The translations under genes were made by a program, and so were the position numbers. Positions 60,679 through 64,000 of a stretch of DNA of 64,000 nucleotides are shown here, piece by piece (within the stretch, counting starts at the first letter, position 1; every line of letters starts with the position of its first letter). This stretch comes from Intestinirhabdus alba. GTDB taxonomy: Bacteria > Pseudomonadota > Gammaproteobacteria > Enterobacterales > Enterobacteriaceae. The notes under the pieces were generated by a model that was not told the DNA's origin, made no database searches, and saw only the letters and a program-made list of their open reading frames with translations. The stretch lies in NCBI RefSeq assembly GCF_009711095.1, contig NZ_WMJZ01000013.1, positions 62,001-126,000 on the forward strand, read 5' to 3'.

Positions 60679-60774
60679 TTATTCTTGCGGGTAAAGGATG
60701 AAGCTGGCGACGGCGGCGGTCATGTCCATCAGCCCGCCCGGCTCCGGCGTAAAACGCACTCCTTTTAATGGCAT
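60679..60774 (-). CDS. 31-residue ORF ahead of the peptidase gene
   Basis: Reads MPLKGVRFTPEPGGLMDMTA and ends SFILYPQE. GGGAGGAATTT gives it a strong ribosome-binding site. It ends 48 bases before the peptidase start and could be the first gene of that operon, or the stump of a longer gene. Function unknown. A larger overlapping frame (60584-60856) has no such site. Confidence 0.4.
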   Translation of the reverse strand: MPLKGVRFTPEPGGLMDMTAAVASFILYPQE

Positions 60775-60914
60775 AAATTCCTCCCTGAGATGTTACGGGA
60801 AAGAGAGGGGTACGCCTGTTTTCAGGCACGCTACCGCCGAAGTTTCCGGCATCCACCCTCTCCCGTAACCGAAGTGTAACCCTGTATTGCTGCTATTTTT
60901 TATGGTTTTGTTCT

Positions 60915-60953
60915 GAAAAAACAGCATCCTGCCCGTGAGGGCGGAATGCTGTG
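60915..60953 (-). terminator. minus-strand terminator
   Basis: On the minus strand ACAGCAT ... GCCC-TCAC-GGGC ... ATGCTGT forms a hairpin with one internal loop, followed by six T. It is the first strong terminator downstream of yccM, about 390 bases away, and insulates the cassette from it. Confidence 0.75.
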
Positions 60954-61074
60954 GATTCAGTCTTACGCTACCGGCGGCGGCCGGGATATGTCTCACTCGA
61001 TTTTGCGGTGAGCCAGAGCTACGTTAACCAATACCTGTCTGCTTATAGCAATAACAAGAAACGGGCGCCCGGCC

Positions 61075-61341
61075 AGGCTGTGTCCCTTAACCGTTCGTGA
61101 GCGTCGCTGGAGGTCATTCAGGCCCGGAGCAAGGCGCGAGCCGTAAGGTCTGGCTATTCCAGATGCGCGGCGAGCAACGCGGCAGCGGGCCTGAATGGCC
61201 CCAGCCCTGCGGGACGCGAGCCAGAAGCGCGTACTCTGCGTTGTCGGGCTTGAACGTAGTTCACTACGTCCTGCGCCCTCCGCCTTGATTACGCGCTTCT
61301 GGCTCAGCGTCGACGCCACGCCCGGTTAAGGGACACAGCCT
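61075..61341. mobile_element. MITE-like element with 19-bp terminal inverted repeats
   Basis: The left end AGGCTGTGTCCCTTAACCG (61075-61093) and right end CGGTTAAGGGACACAGCCT (61323-61341) are perfect inverted repeats 267 bases apart end to end. Inside, GAGCCAGAAGCGCGTA and its complement TACGCGCTTCTGGCTC form a second inverted pair around ACGTAGTTCACTACGT. No transposase is encoded. No clear target-site duplication is seen. The right end overlaps the yccM stop codon. A minus-strand frame through it (60993-61319) has no support as a gene. Confidence 0.7.
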
Positions 61342-62413
61342 AGTGCCCAATCATTCTGGCGTCGGGGATCAGGCGGAACAGGATATGCTCCGGCACCGGG
61401 CTTTCCCAGACGCCGGCGTAGGCCGCGATGCCGATGGCGATAAACATGATCCCCGGCAGCAGCAGGGTCAGCGCAATGCCGGAAAGCGCGAAGGCGCGTT
61501 TTTTCGCCGCCGGCGGGCGCAGGGAGAAGGTCAGCGTTGAGACCACCGGGCAGGACTCAACGCAGGTCATGCAGCCGGTGCACTCCACGTTTCTGACCTG
61601 GATAAGACGATCGACCGGCAGCGAGGCCGGGCAGTTTTTGGCGCACTTTCCGCAGTCGATACAGCTCTCCACGCTGCGGCGAATTTTAAACGGCGAAAGC
61701 AGCGACAGCAGCCCCAGCAGCGCGCCGTAGGGGCACAGGTAGCGACACCAGGCGTGACGAACAAACAGGCTGACGAAGGTGATAAGGAGCAGGCTGACCA
61801 GGGTGGCGGTGCCCATATAGCGGAAAAAGTCGAGCATCCTGACGTCCATAACGATGCTGTACGCCGACATCATAAAGTACTGAATTCCCATAGCGGGGAA
61901 CGACAGCGCGATATAAATAAAAAAGCCCAGCAGCAGATATTTCACGCCGCGCAGCGGGATATCCAGCCAGCGGGGAGGTAGAAAGTGGCGACCGGTCAGC
62001 TTTTTTCCGAGGGAGCCGAGCAGTTCCGACAGGGTGCCGATGGGGCACAGCCAGGAGCAGAACGACTTTTTAAACAGCAGGCTGATGAGCAGAAAGGCCG
62101 CCAGCAGCAGCATCGCGCCCGCGTGAAGCGGCGGCAGCTGGCCGGTTTCAAGGGTGTAGCGAAGGTTCATCAGCCCGGCGATGGGCAGCCAGCCCTCAAT
62201 GCCGCCGGGGCGGGGGAAGTACGGCGTCGCGCCGGCAGTTTCGTAATAGCGGACCCAGAGCCAGAAGGCGACGCCGATATAAACATTGCCGGCCAGCATC
62301 AGCAGCTGCACCGCCTTCCGCCAGGTTAACGCATTGCGCCAGTCATTCCACGGCAGCTTCCCGCCGGTGGTTCCCGGACGACGCTGCCAGCGGGTTCGCC
62401 TGTTTTCTTTCAT
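61340..62413 (-). CDS. yccM: putative electron-transport membrane protein YccM
   Basis: Polytopic membrane protein of the NapH/RdxA type with two 4Fe-4S ferredoxin sites, 357 residues. It begins MKENRRTRWQRRPGTTGGKL as in E. coli. The membrane-embedded cysteine motifs FCSWLCPIGTLSEL and CRYLCPYGALLGLL and the ferredoxin motifs CIDCGKCAKNC and CTGCMTCVESC are intact. Its electron partner is not established. The protein ends MIGH where E. coli has MIGHP; the stop codon is formed at the edge of the inverted-repeat element. It is monocistronic here. Confidence 0.94.
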   Translation of the reverse strand: MKENRRTRWQRRPGTTGGKLPWNDWRNALTWRKAVQLLMLAGNVYIGVAFWLWVRYYETAGATPYFPRPGGIEGWLPIAGLMNLRYTLETGQLPPLHAGAMLLLAAFLLISLLFKKSFCSWLCPIGTLSELLGSLGKKLTGRHFLPPRWLDIPLRGVKYLLLGFFIYIALSFPAMGIQYFMMSAYSIVMDVRMLDFFRYMGTATLVSLLLITFVSLFVRHAWCRYLCPYGALLGLLSLLSPFKIRRSVESCIDCGKCAKNCPASLPVDRLIQVRNVECTGCMTCVESCPVVSTLTFSLRPPAAKKRAFALSGIALTLLLPGIMFIAIGIAAYAGVWESPVPEHILFRLIPDARMIGH

Positions 62414-62605
62414 TGCCTTCTCATTCCTGGAAAAGTGGTATTGAAAATGCCACTATGCTACGGCGGACGTTGACGGCAGGAATTGATTTATATCGGCTTA
62501 ATGGCCTGTCCAGAGATATATTAATGAACTCAGAGGCTTATTAACTCTAAAGACGTAGCCGGCCAGCGGATTTTTGCGGGGCGCGTGACGCCCCGGCTTT
62601 AACCG

Positions 62606-62908
62606 CTACGGATGAGAAATAAAGTGCGACAGGCGCTGGCGCAGCAGGCGGTTTTCCTGGCGCAGCTGGGCGTTATCCTCCAGCAGGGTCAGCGCCACGG
62701 CGATCCCCGGCCAGTCCAGCGCCAGCTGCTGGCGCAGGCGCAGGGCGCGCTGCACGATCGCCGCGGCGCGGTCGTCAAATTGCCAGCGCGGGGCGTCGGG
62801 GCGGGGTTCAACCACCCCCAGCCCGACAATCTCATTCAGCTCTTCTTCAGAAATACCGGTGTGCAGACAAAATTCGCTTACGGTAAAGGTGACGGTGACA
62901 CGGGTCAT
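62606..62908 (-). CDS. cbpM: CbpA modulator CbpM
   Basis: Binds the J-domain of CbpA and blocks both its co-chaperone and DNA-binding activity. From ATG 62908 it has 100 residues (E. coli 101), with [30 protein letters not shown] and a MerR-like helical fold. It overlaps the cbpA stop by 4 bases, so the two are translationally coupled. The 190 bases between it and yccM hold a GGGGCG/CGCCCC hairpin (about 62577-62593) without a U-tract. Confidence 0.95.
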   Translation of the reverse strand: MTRVTVTFTVSEFCLHTGISEEELNEIVGLGVVEPRPDAPRWQFDDRAAAIVQRALRLRQQLALDWPGIAVALTLLEDNAQLRQENRLLRQRLSHFISHP

Positions 62909-63807
62909 GATGCGTTCTCCCACTCCTGACGTGGATCAAAGGCTTTGTGCGTCTCCGCCAGCTGTCGCCACAGGGCGGCGGTGGTGTCATCGGGCTTCGG
63001 CGGCATAACAATTTTTATGACCGCGTAGAGATCGCCGATCTGCTTTTTGCCCACCAGCCCTTTGCCCTTTACGCGCAGCCGCTGCCCGGCCTGGCTGCCC
63101 GGCGGAACGGTCAGCAGAATAGGATCCTGCAGCGTCGGGACGGCCACTTTCGCCCCCAGCGCCGCCTCCCAGGGGGCGAGCGGAACCACAATTTCCAGAT
63201 CCTGGTTAACAACGGCAAACAGCGGATGCGGGGCGATATGGATCGTCAGCCACAGGTCGCCGTTCGGCCCGCCGCCGTCGCCCGGCGCGCCCTGGCCCTT
63301 CAGGCGAATGCGCTGTCCGTTGCCGACCCCCGCCGGGATCTTCACGTTCAGCGTTTTCGGGATTTCGCGCTCCACCATGCCAAAGGCGTTGTACACCGGC
63401 AGCCGGTAGCTGATGGTGCGGCGATGTTCAGCGAGGGTCTCTTCGAGGAAGACCGCCACCTCAATCTCAATATCCTGGCCACGGCGCGGCGCTGAACGTT
63501 GAGTCCGTCGGCCAAAGATTGACGAGAAAATATCCTCAAAATCTTCGCCGGGATGGCCCTCACCCTGGGGCTGCCGGAAATGCGGGTCGTTACGGTGCTG
63601 CCACAGGCTATCGTATTCGGCCCGCCGTTGCTCATCGCTCAACACCTCCCATGCCTCAGCCACCTCTTTAAAACGGGCTTCGGCATCGGGCTCTTTGCTG
63701 ACGTCGGGGTGATATTTACGGGCCAGTCGGCGGTAGGCGGTCTTGATAGCTTTGAGATCGTCCGTCGGCTTCACGCCCATGATGGCGTAATAATCCTTAA
63801 GTTCCAT
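62905..63807 (-). CDS. cbpA: curved DNA-binding protein, DnaJ-like
   Basis: Hsp40 co-chaperone of DnaK that also binds curved DNA in stationary phase. Its 300 residues compare with 306 in E. coli. The J-domain (about 5-70) has YHPDVS, where the HPD motif stimulates DnaK. A G/F-poor linker leads to two C-terminal peptide-binding domains (about 115-290, with [20 protein letters not shown]). It lacks the zinc-finger domain of DnaJ, as expected for CbpA. It is the first gene of cbpA-cbpM. Confidence 0.97.
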   Translation of the reverse strand: MELKDYYAIMGVKPTDDLKAIKTAYRRLARKYHPDVSKEPDAEARFKEVAEAWEVLSDEQRRAEYDSLWQHRNDPHFRQPQGEGHPGEDFEDIFSSIFGRRTQRSAPRRGQDIEIEVAVFLEETLAEHRRTISYRLPVYNAFGMVEREIPKTLNVKIPAGVGNGQRIRLKGQGAPGDGGGPNGDLWLTIHIAPHPLFAVVNQDLEIVVPLAPWEAALGAKVAVPTLQDPILLTVPPGSQAGQRLRVKGKGLVGKKQIGDLYAVIKIVMPPKPDDTTAALWRQLAETHKAFDPRQEWENAS

Positions 63808-64000
63808 AGCGTTCTCTCGCGTTAATCAATGAAGAGGGAGCCGGAAAAGGCGCTTCCATTAAGTGTAGGGTAAACCTTATGGATGGGGAGGTCTATGGCG
63901 TAAAGAGGGGCTGCCTGGCTTCCGGCCGGCTTAAGCATTTTTCCAGTCGAATTCTCCGGCAGCCCGCCGATATAGCATTCAGATTCGATTTTTGGTTAGT
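63808..64000. other. region upstream of cbpA, window end
   Basis: About 190 bases that should contain the cbpA promoter (stationary-phase controlled in E. coli). No further gene can be supported before the window ends. Confidence 0.4.

Noticed and set aside
60993-61319. 108-codon minus-strand frame across the inverted-repeat element
   Set aside because: Most of it is repeat sequence and low-complexity Arg/Ser; only the last 25 codons lie outside and might be a gene remnant.
62577-62593. Terminator after cbpM
   Set aside because: The stem GGGGCG/CGCCCC exists, but neither strand has a U-tract at the right place.

Overview
The window is a stretch of enterobacterial chromosome. Its backbone genes match, in order, orientation and protein length, the E. 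coli/Klebsiella/Enterobacter region that runs from ompF past ompA to cbpA. They are nearly full-length orthologues, and the familiar regulatory sites are in place: OmpR/ompF promoter, NadR box, PurR box, FabR and FadR operators, SOS box, ompA leader, a sigma-32 promoter and the serT promoter. This points to a GC-rich member of the Enterobacteriaceae, for example near Enterobacter, Kosakonia, Cedecea or Klebsiella. I cannot name the genus from sequence alone.

Positions 1-35350 are core genome: ompF, asnS, pncB | pepN, pyrD, zapC | ycbX (broken) | rlmL-uup-pqiABC, rmf | fabA, lonH | matP | ompA, sulA | sxy | yccF-yccS | helD | mgsA, yccT | yccU | hspQ, rlmI | acyP | tusE, yccA | tRNA-Ser(UGA). 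The ssu and elf clusters that lie between pepN and pyrD in E. coli K-12 are absent. Core genes return at 61340 with yccM, cbpM and cbpA.

Between serT and yccM lies a 26 kb accessory block, with no integrase or transposase gene seen. (a) 35804: a butanediol dehydrogenase/diacetyl reductase-like SDR. (b) 36711-52261: an iron-regulated siderophore locus. It has a stand-alone condensation enzyme like VibH, a Cy-Cy-A NRPS and a C*-PCP-C NRPS that together recreate the VibF domain order split over two proteins, FepB/FepD/FepG-type uptake proteins without an ATPase, a TonB-dependent receptor and a cytoplasmic beta-propeller protein. Three promoter regions carry Fur-box-like sequences. I infer an amide-linked catechol-oxazoline (or thiazoline) siderophore of the vibriobactin/serratiochelin type. 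Dihydroxybenzoate, the DHB-activating enzyme and the phosphopantetheinyl transferase would have to come from elsewhere in the genome. (c) 52270: a convergent TIM-barrel enzyme resembling 3-dehydroshikimate dehydratase. (d) 53301: a small Pro/Thr-repeat protein, then an AI-2E-family membrane protein. (e) 55143-58988: a three-subunit periplasmic dehydrogenase (Tat-exported small subunit, FAD/Fe-S GMC subunit, tri-haem cytochrome c) of the gluconate/sorbitol dehydrogenase type. (f) 59068-60774: an AT-rich cassette on the minus strand with a LAS-type zinc peptidase and a lipoprotein, which looks like a peptidoglycan-targeting effector with its periplasmic immunity protein. (g) 61075-61341: a MITE-like element with 19-bp terminal inverted repeats that abuts the yccM stop codon.

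The most interesting parts are the split VibF-like assembly line, which has a carrier-like domain lacking its serine and an unusual adenylation code, and the peptidase/lipoprotein cassette.
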